This document shows, one piece after another, positions 7,233-13,254 of a DNA stretch of 13,254 nucleotides. The stretch comes from Candidatus Helarchaeota archaeon. GTDB taxonomy: Archaea; Asgardarchaeota; Lokiarchaeia; Helarchaeales; JABXJV01. The stretch lies in assembly GCA_013375355.1 (NCBI GenBank), contig JABXJV010000531.1, positions 1 through 13,254 of the forward strand, given 5' to 3'. How positions within the stretch are numbered: position 1 is the first letter of the stretch; the number at the start of each line of letters is the position of its first letter. The notes under the pieces are model-generated. The model saw only the letters and a program-made list of their open reading frames with translations. It had not been told where the DNA came from and searched no databases. Made by a program: the position numbers and the translations under genes.

Positions 7233-7538
7233 ATGAATATTTTTGAGGGAATGAAATTGGCAAAAGCTAAAAAGAAACCCGAAAAAGAACCAGCAACGGA
7301 AAAACCAAAACCCAAACCAAAAACTGGTGAAGTCAGAATTATTACAAAATCGGCTCTACGACGATTAATGAAGGAAAAAGCAGATGCTGAACTAGTTGCT
7401 TCTTCAGCAATTGAAATTTTGATGGCACATCTACAAGAATTAGCAAAAGACTTAACAACGAAGTCACTTAAAATAGTTGAAAATGCAAAAAGAAAGACAA
7501 TCACAAAAGAAGATTTAATTCTGGCCATAAAAGAATAA
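7233..7538 (+). CDS. Archaeal histone with a lysine/proline-rich N-terminal tail
   Basis: A single histone fold occupies ~35-101: 'VRIITKSALRRLMKEKAD', then 'VASSAIEILMAHLQELAKDL', then 'KSLKIVENAKRKTITKEDLILAIK'. This is the HMf-like helix-strand-helix order with the 'A(K)RKTI' DNA-contact loop. It is chromatin protein that dimerises and wraps DNA. Ahead of the fold lies a tail of ~25-33 residues that is almost only Lys, Pro, Glu and Ala (KAKKKPEKEPATEKPKPKPK). Most archaeal histones lack a tail; tails of this kind are known from some Asgard lineages. The start is uncertain. ATG 7233 gives 101 residues. A GAGGGA at 7245-7250, placed 6 bases before TTG 7257, would give a 93-residue protein starting MAKAKKKPEK, which I find at least as likely given the TTG starts nearby. 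The gene is monocistronic. Confidence 0.93.
   Translation: MNIFEGMKLAKAKKKPEKEPATEKPKPKPKTGEVRIITKSALRRLMKEKADAELVASSAIEILMAHLQELAKDLTTKSLKIVENAKRKTITKEDLILAIKE
7245..7250 (+). promoter_or_regulatory. Shine-Dalgarno-like GAGGGA pointing to a TTG start of the histone
   Basis: GAGGGA is followed by a 6-base spacer (ATGAAA) and then TTG at 7257, in frame with the histone. It is too close to the ATG at 7251 and lies downstream of the ATG at 7233. It therefore supports TTG 7257 as the real start. Confidence 0.5.
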
Positions 7539-7540
7539 AT

Positions 7541-7570
7541 CTTCCTCTTTTTCTCTTATTTTTATTTTTT
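7541..7570 (+). terminator. Pyrimidine/T-rich terminator after the histone gene
   Basis: Starting just past the stop codon, the plus strand is an almost unbroken C/T tract ending in TTTTTATTTTTT. U-rich tracts of this kind terminate archaeal transcription, and none is needed for a downstream gene until 7677. Confidence 0.5.
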
Positions 7571-7640
7571 TAAATTAAATATTAGTTAAAATTACCTTGT
7601 ACTTTTAAAATATTAATAAAAAGTCTTTAATACAAGATTG

Positions 7641-7662
7641 TTTATATTTTGAAATTAATTTC
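7641..7662 (+). promoter_or_regulatory. TATA-like box and 12-bp palindrome ahead of the radical SAM gene
   Basis: TTTATATTTT at 7641-7650 is centred ~32 bases before the ATG at 7677, which would give a very short leader. It is followed at once by GAAATTAATTTC (7651-7662), a perfect 12-bp palindrome lying where a repressor would block initiation. This is a positional argument only. Confidence 0.35.
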
Positions 7663-7676
7663 GATTTTAGATAATA

Positions 7677-8948
7677 ATGTCAGACATTCTTTTAATTAAT
7701 CCTAGAACAGAGTTGGATATATCATCAAGGAAATTTAATAGGGAGCCTCCTTCAGGGATTCTTATTCTCTGCTCAGTTTTGAAAAATTTGGGATATAAAG
7801 TTGATTTTATTGATCTGTCAATTGAAAAAGAGGCTCGATTAAAAATACTTCTCAGAAATAAACCATCCCTTATAGGTATAACTGCTTTAACAAACACTTT
7901 TCCACTCTCCATTAGAATATTAAAAAAAATTAAAGAACTTGACCCCAAATTAAAAACAGTTATTGGAGGCCCCCACGTTAGTTTTCAAGCAGAGGAAGCA
8001 CTTTCTATAGAAGAGATAGATTATGTGATAATTGGAGAAGGTGAACAAAGTCTTCCCTTACTATTAAACAAATTATTAAAGAAAAATTCAGTTACAAATA
8101 TTCCAGGGGTTGCATATAAAGAAAATAATGAAACTTTTATTTGTAATCAATCTCTTCCTATTAATTTAGACGAAATACCACTTCCTGCAAGAAATGTATT
8201 GAAGGTAAAGTATGAAGTGGCAGATATAATAGTTAATAGAGGGTGTCCCTATCAATGTTCATTTTGTGTTAGACAAAAGTTATTCCAAGATGTTAGAATA
8301 CGAAATCCTAAATCTGTTATTGATGAAATTTATCAAGTTATAGAGTTTAATTACGAATATTTCAATCTTTACGATAATATTAATATCTCAAACCAATTTG
8401 TAGATAAATTCTGTTCTGAAATGATTAAAAATCAAGTATCACTACCCTGGGGGTGTGAATTGAGGATAGATTTATTGAGTAAGGAGCTAGCCTCAAAATT
8501 GGCAAAAGCTGGTGCCATAGCAATAGCCACAGGTATTGAATCTGGAAGTAGAGAGGTTTTACAAATAAATAATAAGAATCAAGATTTGGAATTAATAAGG
8601 AAGGGAATTTATAACGCTAAACAAGTTAAACTTAGTATTCAAGCATATTTCATTATTGGGTTACCAGGAGAAACAAAAGAAACATTTCAAAGAACTAAAG
8701 AATTTATAAATTCAATAAATCTTGAACCTGGAATCGATCGCATAAATTTTTTTATAGCAACTCCATACCCCGGTTCAGATCTTTATCAAAATCAAAAAAA
8801 GTATGGAATTGACATTATTGAAAAAAATTTTGAATTCTGGGATTGTGAACATATAATCTTTGAAACAAATACCTTAACAAAAAAAGAAATCAAAGAGATG
8901 GTGTTGTACGGAAAACAAATTGAAAAAATATATGCTGAAAGGAATTAA
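7677..8948 (+). CDS. B12-binding-domain radical SAM protein
   Basis: This 423-residue protein has the usual two-part build. An N-terminal cobalamin-binding-type Rossmann domain (~1-140) shows 'DILLINPR', 'PPSGILILCSVLKNLGYKV', 'IGGPHVSF' and 'YVIIGEGEQSL'. The radical SAM core begins near residue 180, with Cys190, Cys194 and Cys197 (CPYQCSFC, CX3CX2C) binding the [4Fe-4S] cluster that cleaves SAM. 'TGIESGSREVLQ' and 'AYFIIGLPGETKET' mark the later barrel strands. Members methylate unactivated carbons, cyclise or rearrange lipids, tetrapyrroles or RNA; the substrate cannot be read from sequence. No DxHxxG cobalamin-ligand motif is seen, as is common in this class. The start at ATG 7677 has little Shine-Dalgarno. 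It converges on mfnB with 4 bases between the stops. It sits alone, so the context gives no substrate hint. Confidence 0.92.
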   Translation: MSDILLINPRTELDISSRKFNREPPSGILILCSVLKNLGYKVDFIDLSIEKEARLKILLRNKPSLIGITALTNTFPLSIRILKKIKELDPKLKTVIGGPHVSFQAEEALSIEEIDYVIIGEGEQSLPLLLNKLLKKNSVTNIPGVAYKENNETFICNQSLPINLDEIPLPARNVLKVKYEVADIIVNRGCPYQCSFCVRQKLFQDVRIRNPKSVIDEIYQVIEFNYEYFNLYDNINISNQFVDKFCSEMIKNQVSLPWGCELRIDLLSKELASKLAKAGAIAIATGIESGSREVLQINNKNQDLELIRKGIYNAKQVKLSIQAYFIIGLPGETKETFQRTKEFINSINLEPGIDRINFFIATPYPGSDLYQNQKKYGIDIIEKNFEFWDCEHIIFETNTLTKKEIKEMVLYGKQIEKIYAERN

Positions 8949-8952
8949 TAAT

Positions 8953-9669
8953 TTATTTTAATAAAGATTTTAACTCTTTTACTAACTCTACTTTAATTCT
9001 TCCATAGACTCTATCAGCTTTTTCACAAGCTGCACCTCGAAGTCCAATAATATGCGGTCGTATTTCTTTAAGTTTAGGAAAATGTTCTTTTTTAATTGAT
9101 CCCGCAAGAGCAACTATTAAATCGTTTTTTAAGGTATTTTCAACAAATGATGTGATTTGTTCTTCTGTCATAAAATCAAATAGATTCTTTCCATCTTTAA
9201 TTCCAGTGTCCACCATGGCTACATCTGCTCCAGATTCTACTGCTATTTCTGGAATTAAAAGTGGCACGATAGTTCCAAATCGTTTATAATCAGCATAACC
9301 TGCAACCACAATTTTGACATGGCTTTTATATTCAGAAATTGCTCTACGAATTTGTTTCATAAAAAATATAGCGTCTTTTTTAGTTTTTGGTCCTTTTAAG
9401 CCAACTTTAATATAATCTACATCACAATTAGCCAATCCTAAAGCTGCAAGAGAGGCAGTACCGGGCAGATTTGGAAAATCGCCAAGAGTTGCGCTTATTT
9501 CAAGTCCATTATATTCTCTAACTAATTTTTGAATTTCAGTGATAACCCATGGAAAATTTGCTCCTAAACTCCCTTCTAATGGATTTTTAACATCAATAAT
9601 ATCGGCTCCACCATTAATTGAATTTCGAGCCTCTTCAATATTAATGGGAGAAACTAAAAGTTTTATCAT
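8953..9669 (-). CDS. mfnB: (5-formylfuran-3-yl)methyl phosphate synthase, MfnB (methanofuran biosynthesis)
   Basis: This 238-residue TIM-barrel protein of the MfnB (former DUF556) family condenses two glyceraldehyde-3-phosphate molecules into the furan precursor of methanofuran. The N-terminal signature 'LLVSPINIEEARNSINGGADIIDVKNPLEGSLGANFPW' (residues 4-41, conserved in parts) holds Lys28, the equivalent of the active-site Lys27 described for the Methanocaldococcus enzyme. 'VDTGIKDGKNLFDF' (153-166) holds Lys158, near the second essential lysine. 'ALAGSIKKEHF' and 'IGLRGAACEKADR' form the phosphate-binding end. Length is normal. The start is ATG 9669. The gene implies that the organism makes methanofuran or a relative and so runs an archaeal-type C1 (tetrahydromethanopterin) pathway. 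That does not by itself mean methanogenesis, and no other pathway genes are in view. Confidence 0.93.
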   Translation of the reverse strand: MIKLLVSPINIEEARNSINGGADIIDVKNPLEGSLGANFPWVITEIQKLVREYNGLEISATLGDFPNLPGTASLAALGLANCDVDYIKVGLKGPKTKKDAIFFMKQIRRAISEYKSHVKIVVAGYADYKRFGTIVPLLIPEIAVESGADVAMVDTGIKDGKNLFDFMTEEQITSFVENTLKNDLIVALAGSIKKEHFPKLKEIRPHIIGLRGAACEKADRVYGRIKVELVKELKSLLK

Positions 9670-9760
9670 TGTATTCTCAATTTTATTATCATATACATAT
9701 AAATATATACGAGATTAAATCTTAAATTAAATTTTTCTCCTTTGTTAAGGATAGTTGATA

Positions 9761-9777
9761 TTATTTAAATTAAATAA
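9761..9777 (+). promoter_or_regulatory. TATA-like 17-bp inverted repeat ahead of the GTPase operon
   Basis: TTATTTAA-A-TTAAATAA is a perfect 8+1+8 inverted repeat ending 17 bases before the TTG start of the GTPase. It may be the TATA element or an operator over the promoter. In DNA this AT-rich the symmetry carries limited weight. Confidence 0.35.
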
Positions 9778-9794
9778 CAGAAGGTATAAACAAA

Positions 9795-10325
9795 TTGAGT
9801 GAAGGAAAAAAATATCAATTGAAAGTTGTAGTTGTTGGGGATCCGGCAGTGGGGAAAACATCTTTAATCAGAAGATTCGCAGATGACAAATTTGAGGATG
9901 AATACAAACATACTATTGGTGCGGATTTCAATGTGAAAGTTATAGAATATCCGGAAGTTAAAAAGAACGCAGTCTTAACTGTATGGGATATAGGTGGACA
10001 AGAGCGTTTTGAAATAATTAGGAGATATTATTATGAAGGCAGTCACGCAGGCTTTATAGTTTTCGATCTTACAAATAAAGACGCGTTTAAACACGTTTTA
10101 AACTGGTATAATGATTTACGTGAATATCTTAAAGATATTCCAATCGCATTATTAGCAAATAAATTAGATTTAGAAGATAACATCGTTATTTCTGATTCCG
10201 AGATTGAAGAAAAACTGAAAGAATTGAAAATTGAATTCTATCTTAAAACTTCAGCAAAAACCGGAGAAAATGTTGAAAAGGCTTTTTCAAGACTTGCAAA
10301 AATCAAATTAGAAGAACTTTCTTAA
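9795..10325 (+). CDS. Ras/Rab-like small GTPase
   Basis: This 176-residue protein has all five G motifs: G1 GDPAVGKTS (15-23), G2 Thr40 in HTIGADF, G3 WDIGGQE (64-70), G4 NKLD (122-125) and G5 TSAK (152-155). The switch I and interswitch region ('YKHTIGADFNVKV') is Rab-like. The G3 motif is DIGGQE rather than DTAGQE, a hybrid with the Arf/SRbeta style. The catalytic Gln69 is present. No C-terminal cysteine for prenylation and no N-terminal glycine for myristoylation is seen, so membrane attachment would need a partner. Expanded sets of such GTPases are a hallmark of Asgard archaea. The start is TTG 9795, with AGAAGGT (9779-9785) 9 bases upstream. It leads an operon with the coiled-coil gene 22 bases on. 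The cargo or pathway is unknown. Confidence 0.95.
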   Translation: MSEGKKYQLKVVVVGDPAVGKTSLIRRFADDKFEDEYKHTIGADFNVKVIEYPEVKKNAVLTVWDIGGQERFEIIRRYYYEGSHAGFIVFDLTNKDAFKHVLNWYNDLREYLKDIPIALLANKLDLEDNIVISDSEIEEKLKELKIEFYLKTSAKTGENVEKAFSRLAKIKLEELS

Positions 10326-10332
10326 TATAAAT

Positions 10333-10340
10333 AGGAGGGT
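10333..10340 (+). promoter_or_regulatory. Strong Shine-Dalgarno AGGAGGGT of the coiled-coil gene
   Basis: This is the best ribosome-binding site in the window. From GGAGG the spacer to ATG 10348 is 9 bases; to the in-frame TTG 10342 it is only 3. It therefore fixes the start at 10348 and suggests the second operon gene is translated well on its own. Confidence 0.75.
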
Positions 10341-10347
10341 ATTGAAA

Positions 10348-11070
10348 ATGGCAACCGTTTTTGAAAGATTAGAACAACAAATGAAAAAACTTATTGAAGC
10401 AATTGAAGAGTTGAAAAATTTAGTGCAAGGAAATACCTCCGCTTTAGAAAATCTGAAAAGTGACGTTAATTCTGGGTTTCTAAACTTTAGTGATATGGTG
10501 GGAAACCGATTAGATGAGCTACAAGAAACATTCCAAACAAAAACTCCTGGTTCAGGTATAGATACAAGTGCAATAACATCTAAATTAGATGATATTTCTG
10601 AAGGTGTGAAAAATACAGCCGGTAAAATTAAAAATTTTATGGATTCCACAATAGATTCTTTCCGAAAAGTCGCCAAATCTCCAGCAAAAAAAGTCCCGAT
10701 AGCAAAGGTTGTTACAACCCCTCCTAAACCCTCTAAAAAACTAAAAATTATTCCTACAGAAATTCCTCCCCCTTCAAAGCGTGCTCCGATTCCAATAAAA
10801 GTTGGTAAAACAGTTCCTGTTGAAGTTCTAGATCTATTGGACTCATTAAAATCTAAGATTGAAACCCCTGCAGTAAAATTTGCTGAATATATGGAATGGG
10901 TAAGGGACGAAATAGTTAGAATCTACAAATTTCACCCTGCAATATATGAGTTAGGGACCTTTGCACGTAAATTAAAGAAATATCCGCAGAATATGAAGAT
11001 AGATCCTGATATTATTGCCTTATTGTTCGATAAGATAGATGAGTGGAAGCAGAGGATCGGTGGTACGTAA
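10348..11070 (+). CDS. Unrecognised coiled-coil/proline-linker protein, partner candidate of the GTPase
   Basis: I do not recognise a named family. The 240-residue protein has three visible parts. The N-terminal helical region (~1-110) has heptad-like spacing ('FERLEQQMKKLIEAIEELKNLV', then 'SALENLKSDVNSGF', 'ITSKLDDISEGVKN', 'IKNFMDSTIDSFRKV'), suggesting a coiled coil or oligomer. A Pro/Lys linker follows (~111-157; 'TPPKPSKKLK', 'EIPPPSKRAPIPIK'). The C-terminal helical domain (~158-240) contains 'VPVEVLDLLDSLKSKI', 'YMEWVRDEIVRIYKFHPAIYEL' and 'IDPDIIALLFDKIDEWKQRIG'. No membrane segment or signal peptide is present. The start is ATG 10348 because of the AGGAGGGT site. The gene lies 22 bases behind the GTPase and 12 bases before the TIM-barrel gene, so it is co-transcribed. 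A role as effector or scaffold of the GTPase is inference from position and build only. Confidence 0.82.
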   Translation: MATVFERLEQQMKKLIEAIEELKNLVQGNTSALENLKSDVNSGFLNFSDMVGNRLDELQETFQTKTPGSGIDTSAITSKLDDISEGVKNTAGKIKNFMDSTIDSFRKVAKSPAKKVPIAKVVTTPPKPSKKLKIIPTEIPPPSKRAPIPIKVGKTVPVEVLDLLDSLKSKIETPAVKFAEYMEWVRDEIVRIYKFHPAIYELGTFARKLKKYPQNMKIDPDIIALLFDKIDEWKQRIGGT

Positions 11071-11082
11071 TAAGGTATCAAT

Positions 11083-11874
11083 ATGCATAAGCTTTTTTTA
11101 GGTATTGATCGTTCAACGTATCAAATAGAATTTAAAAAAATCTGTGAAATTGCTGAAAATTTTGGGTTTGATGGTATAGAATTACAACCAGAACATCCTG
11201 ATATCTTTAAAATTTATCCTTTTAAAGCCGTTTCTTTTGTTAATGATATTTTATCAAATTACAAATTTGAAATTTCTTTCCATACTCCAATTAAAGATTT
11301 GAACATTTCAAGTTATAATAAAAATATACGAAAATTTTCGATAAATCAAATTAAAGAATCAATTGAATTTGCGAAAAAAATAAAAGCTAAATATATAGTA
11401 ACTCATGGAGGAAAAAATTCTTTTAAAACTACTTCCTCATTTTCAAAAAAATGTGAGAAAATAGCTTTGAATAGCACAATTGATGCCTTAACATCTTTTT
11501 ATGATATATGTTCTGATAATGGACTTACTCTTTCCGTTGAAAATATGTCATATAGCGATTGGAGAATGACGTCTAAAATTAAATATTTAGAAAGAATATT
11601 TCAAGAAATTCCAGATTTAAAATTAACTTTAGATATTGATCACGCAATTTTAAGAAGTAAAAATTACGTAGATAAATTTATTGAGGTTTTCAATCGTAAA
11701 TTAATATCATCTCATATAGGTCTAATTAAAAATTATAAATTTTACCTTAAAAAGCTTTTAAAATTATCAAATTTGAAATTTTTTGTATTAGAACCACATT
11801 CTTATTTCATAAGCCCTAATATAATCAAAATTATTAAAGATAATATAAATGAATTAAAAAAACTGATTAAATAG
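11083..11874 (+). CDS. Xylose-isomerase-like TIM-barrel protein (sugar phosphate isomerase/epimerase or endonuclease IV superfamily)
   Basis: The 263-residue single barrel opens with 'FLGIDRSTYQIEFKKICEIAENFGFDGIEL' (5-34), the superfamily entry motif. Candidate metal and substrate residues sit at the strand ends: His67 (ISFHTPI), His108 (VTHGG), Glu153 (SVENM), Asp184 and His187 (LDIDHA), His211 (SSHIG) and Glu237 (VLEPH). This order is the divalent-metal site of epimerases and of endonuclease IV. The set is too small for the full zinc cluster of endonuclease IV, so an isomerase/epimerase or hydrolase-like reaction is preferred; the substrate is unknown. AAGGT (11072-11076) lies 6 bases before ATG 11083, and the gene follows the coiled-coil gene by 12 bases. 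It is the last gene of the GTPase operon. No biochemical link to the GTPase is evident. Its AT-rich coding sequence matches the neighbours. Confidence 0.85.
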   Translation: MHKLFLGIDRSTYQIEFKKICEIAENFGFDGIELQPEHPDIFKIYPFKAVSFVNDILSNYKFEISFHTPIKDLNISSYNKNIRKFSINQIKESIEFAKKIKAKYIVTHGGKNSFKTTSSFSKKCEKIALNSTIDALTSFYDICSDNGLTLSVENMSYSDWRMTSKIKYLERIFQEIPDLKLTLDIDHAILRSKNYVDKFIEVFNRKLISSHIGLIKNYKFYLKKLLKLSNLKFFVLEPHSYFISPNIIKIIKDNINELKKLIK

Positions 11875-12147
11875 TTAAAAATAGATTCCTACATTCCCCC
11901 GCTATTCAGGAAGGGCTCACCCGTTACCTTTACCTTTTTAACCCAAATTATATTTTTATTCATACCCTTATAAATAAAAAGAGGTCAATTTTATGCCAAA
12001 TTCTAATAAGGGGGTCAATTTTATGCCTAATTTAAAAATTAAAATTGTAAATTCCAGGTCATTTTTAAAAAAAATCTAAATAATTATCAATGTTTGAAAG
12101 TCATCGAGCCAATTAAAAAACGGATTTTTAATGCAAAATTATTTTAA
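11875..12147. other. Intergenic region with a small GC-rich island and a 30-bp-period repeat
   Basis: The 273 bases between two converging genes contain no convincing gene. Positions 11891-11930 are clearly richer in G and C than anything around them. They include GGGCTCACCC (11913-11922, a 3-bp stem with a 4-base loop) followed by T-rich sequence at 11934-11938, perhaps a terminator. The direct repeat described separately follows at 11983-12032. One 28-codon frame (11993-12079) has SD-like GAGGTCA before its ATG but is made of the repeat itself. Confidence 0.5.
11983..12032. repeat. Two copies of a 20-bp direct repeat, period 30 bp
   Basis: GGTCAATTTTATGCCAAATT (11983-12002) and GGTCAATTTTATGCCTAATT (12013-12032) differ in one base. 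Runs of G precede the unit (GAGGTC, GGGGGTC). Tandem GGGTCAATTTT-type units spaced by tens of bases resemble the multiple terminal repeats at IS21-family ends. No transposase (istA/istB) is present, so any element would be a remnant. The alternative is a duplicated regulatory site. Confidence 0.6.
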
Positions 12148-13254
12148 TTATCTTGAAAGTCCAAAAGTTCTAGAAAATAAGTTCTTCGCATCACGAAATT
12201 GAGAAATATTTCCTTGGAATAATTTGAGTTTATCTTCATATTGATTCTCAAATTCTTTTACAAAATTAAAAAGACCCTGAGCTAAATAGACATTTATTTT
12301 ACCATTTAATAGAATAACAGATCGAATATAATCTCCAGTCTCAATTTCAATATTATAATTCTCATATTTTAATCCTGTTACTGGCGAATCTTTTTTTGAA
12401 ACTTCAGTTCCAAAACTTTGTATTGCTGTAATAAAACCACTTATTAAATCAGGATTTAAAGTTATTGAGCTTAGTTGAGCTTCGTAAAGTGTTAATCCAC
12501 TATCTCTATGTACAACAATAATATAATTTAAAATTGAAAGGCCATAAATTTTTTCCATTAATTGTAAATTTCTATTGATATTTTCTTCCCCTATTTTAAA
12601 TTCTTCTTCACATTTATCAAACTCTTCGTAAGTTTCCTTGAATATTTTAATATCGTGAATTACCAATTCTCGAAGTTGTTTTATCCATTCAATTAAATTA
12701 TACTCTAATTCTACTGCCGTATCACTATCAATACAATCTTCTTCTTCATGCATTCCCTCAAATTTCAAAATCCATCTTTTTATTGAAGCCAGGACTTTTA
12801 AATTTGGATAAAATTTGTCCAAGTCATTTTTAATTTTTTTCAAAGAAGCAGTGATTATTTTTATTTTTTCGCTTTTACAACATATATCAAAGCATTCTCT
12901 TAGTTCATTATTGCAGTTAAATATTTGAGTAATCTTATTAACAACTTCATCCGATTTTTCCATTGTTTTTAAAGATTGTTCCAGTGAAATAATTATCAAA
13001 TTTCTTAAATAGGCTAACAATCCAGTAGTTTGAGTAAGATCATTAGCCCAAACTTCAATAATTATATAGGGTTGATCCATTCTAAGGCTCACTACAATCT
13101 GTTGTCCTGTGACTTTTACTCTTCCAGAATAAAGAGCAGAAAATTCTTCATGATTAATATTAGCTCTGGAAAGATCTAATGCCTCAATCTGGCCGATAGT
13201 AATATTAAATGCTAGTTTTTGAGAAATGTCTCCGTAATTAATCTTAGATGCGGA
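12148..13254 (-). CDS. Asgard-type hypothetical protein with a C-terminal longin/roadblock-like domain, N-terminus off the right edge
   Basis: An apparent start at GTG 13092 (MSLRMDQPYI) is probably not real. The frame stays open from there to base 13254, exactly 54 more codons with ordinary protein-like content ('GDISQKLAFNITIGQIEALDLSRANI', 'EEFSALYSGRVKV'). At least 368 residues are therefore visible and the N-terminus lies outside. In visible numbering, ~90-225 is mostly charged helix, probably coiled coil ('LRELVIHDIKIFKETYEEFDKCEEEFKI'). Residues ~236-350 form a compact alpha/beta domain: 'LNYIIVVHRDSGLTLYEAQL', 'NPDLISGFITAIQSFGTEV', 'YENYNIEIETGDYIRSVILLNG', then a terminal helix. The order of two strands with a Gly turn, helix, further strands and helix is that of longin/roadblock domains, which regulate or bind small GTPases and are abundant in Asgard archaea. 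The fold call is inference; no specific function is recognised. Confidence 0.75.
   Translation of the reverse strand, partial: SASKINYGDISQKLAFNITIGQIEALDLSRANINHEEFSALYSGRVKVTGQQIVVSLRMDQPYIIIEVWANDLTQTTGLLAYLRNLIIISLEQSLKTMEKSDEVVNKITQIFNCNNELRECFDICCKSEKIKIITASLKKIKNDLDKFYPNLKVLASIKRWILKFEGMHEEEDCIDSDTAVELEYNLIEWIKQLRELVIHDIKIFKETYEEFDKCEEEFKIGEENINRNLQLMEKIYGLSILNYIIVVHRDSGLTLYEAQLSSITLNPDLISGFITAIQSFGTEVSKKDSPVTGLKYENYNIEIETGDYIRSVILLNGKINVYLAQGLFNFVKEFENQYEDKLKLFQGNISQFRDAKNLFSRTFGLSR

Noticed and set aside
7196..7528. Minus-strand frame opposite the histone gene
   Set aside because: It is a shadow of the lysine-rich histone codons (giving Phe/Ser/Ala-rich antisense peptide) with no start signal of its own.
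10308..10676. Minus-strand frame opposite the start of the coiled-coil gene
   Set aside because: It is antisense to a gene with a near-perfect ribosome-binding site; the product is Ser/Phe-rich without motifs.
11993..12079. 28-codon frame starting inside the direct repeat, with GAGGTCA before its ATG
   Set aside because: The SD-like sequence and ATG are both part of the repeated unit, and the predicted peptide has no recognisable character. A leader peptide cannot be excluded but is not supported.
1..13254. CRISPR array, rRNA or tRNA genes
   Set aside because: No regularly spaced repeats of 24-37 bases and no tRNA cloverleaf or rRNA-like segment could be seen anywhere; the only regular repeat has two copies.

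Overview
The window is about 13 kb of very AT-rich archaeal DNA. The gene content points to an Asgard archaeon, most likely Lokiarchaeia-like. This rests on archaeal translation initiation factor aIF2-beta beside DUF424, a histone with a lysine/proline-rich N-terminal tail, a methanofuran-biosynthesis enzyme (MfnB), a Rab/Ras-like small GTPase, and a long coiled-coil protein ending in a probable longin/roadblock-like domain. The phylum call is inferred from gene content; there is no rRNA in the window.

Layout. Positions 1-939 (minus) hold the N-terminal 313 residues of an AMP-forming acyl-CoA synthetase cut by the left edge. Positions 1113-1847 (minus) are a tight aIF2-beta/DUF424 pair. Positions 1987-2895 (minus) encode a two-OB-fold RPA/SSB-like protein. 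A PhoU-TrkA_C-PhoU-TrkA_C protein (3073-4266, plus) converges within 7 bases on a double Lrp/AsnC-type regulator (4274-5218, minus). That regulator is divergent from adenosylhomocysteinase ahcY (5347-6606, plus). The 128-bp region between them carries three copies of a palindromic ATTTGTTACAAAT-like site, the best candidate regulatory circuit here. About 625 bp without a gene precede the tailed histone. A B12-binding-type radical SAM gene (7677-8948, plus) then converges on mfnB (8953-9669, minus).

Positions 9795-11874 form a compact plus-strand operon: small GTPase, an unrecognised coiled-coil/proline-linker protein with a near-perfect Shine-Dalgarno, and a TIM-barrel xylose-isomerase-like enzyme. 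After a gap with a 20-bp direct repeat at a 30-bp period, a minus-strand gene (12148 to the right edge) stays open past the last base and is therefore partial.

How the genes may work together. AhcY clears S-adenosylhomocysteine from methylation reactions and is probably controlled by the divergent double-Lrp protein. MfnB suggests a C1 (tetrahydromethanopterin/methanofuran) pathway. The GTPase operon and the edge gene belong to the signalling/cytoskeleton-like repertoire typical of Asgard genomes. Non-ATG starts (TTG/GTG) look common in this genome.
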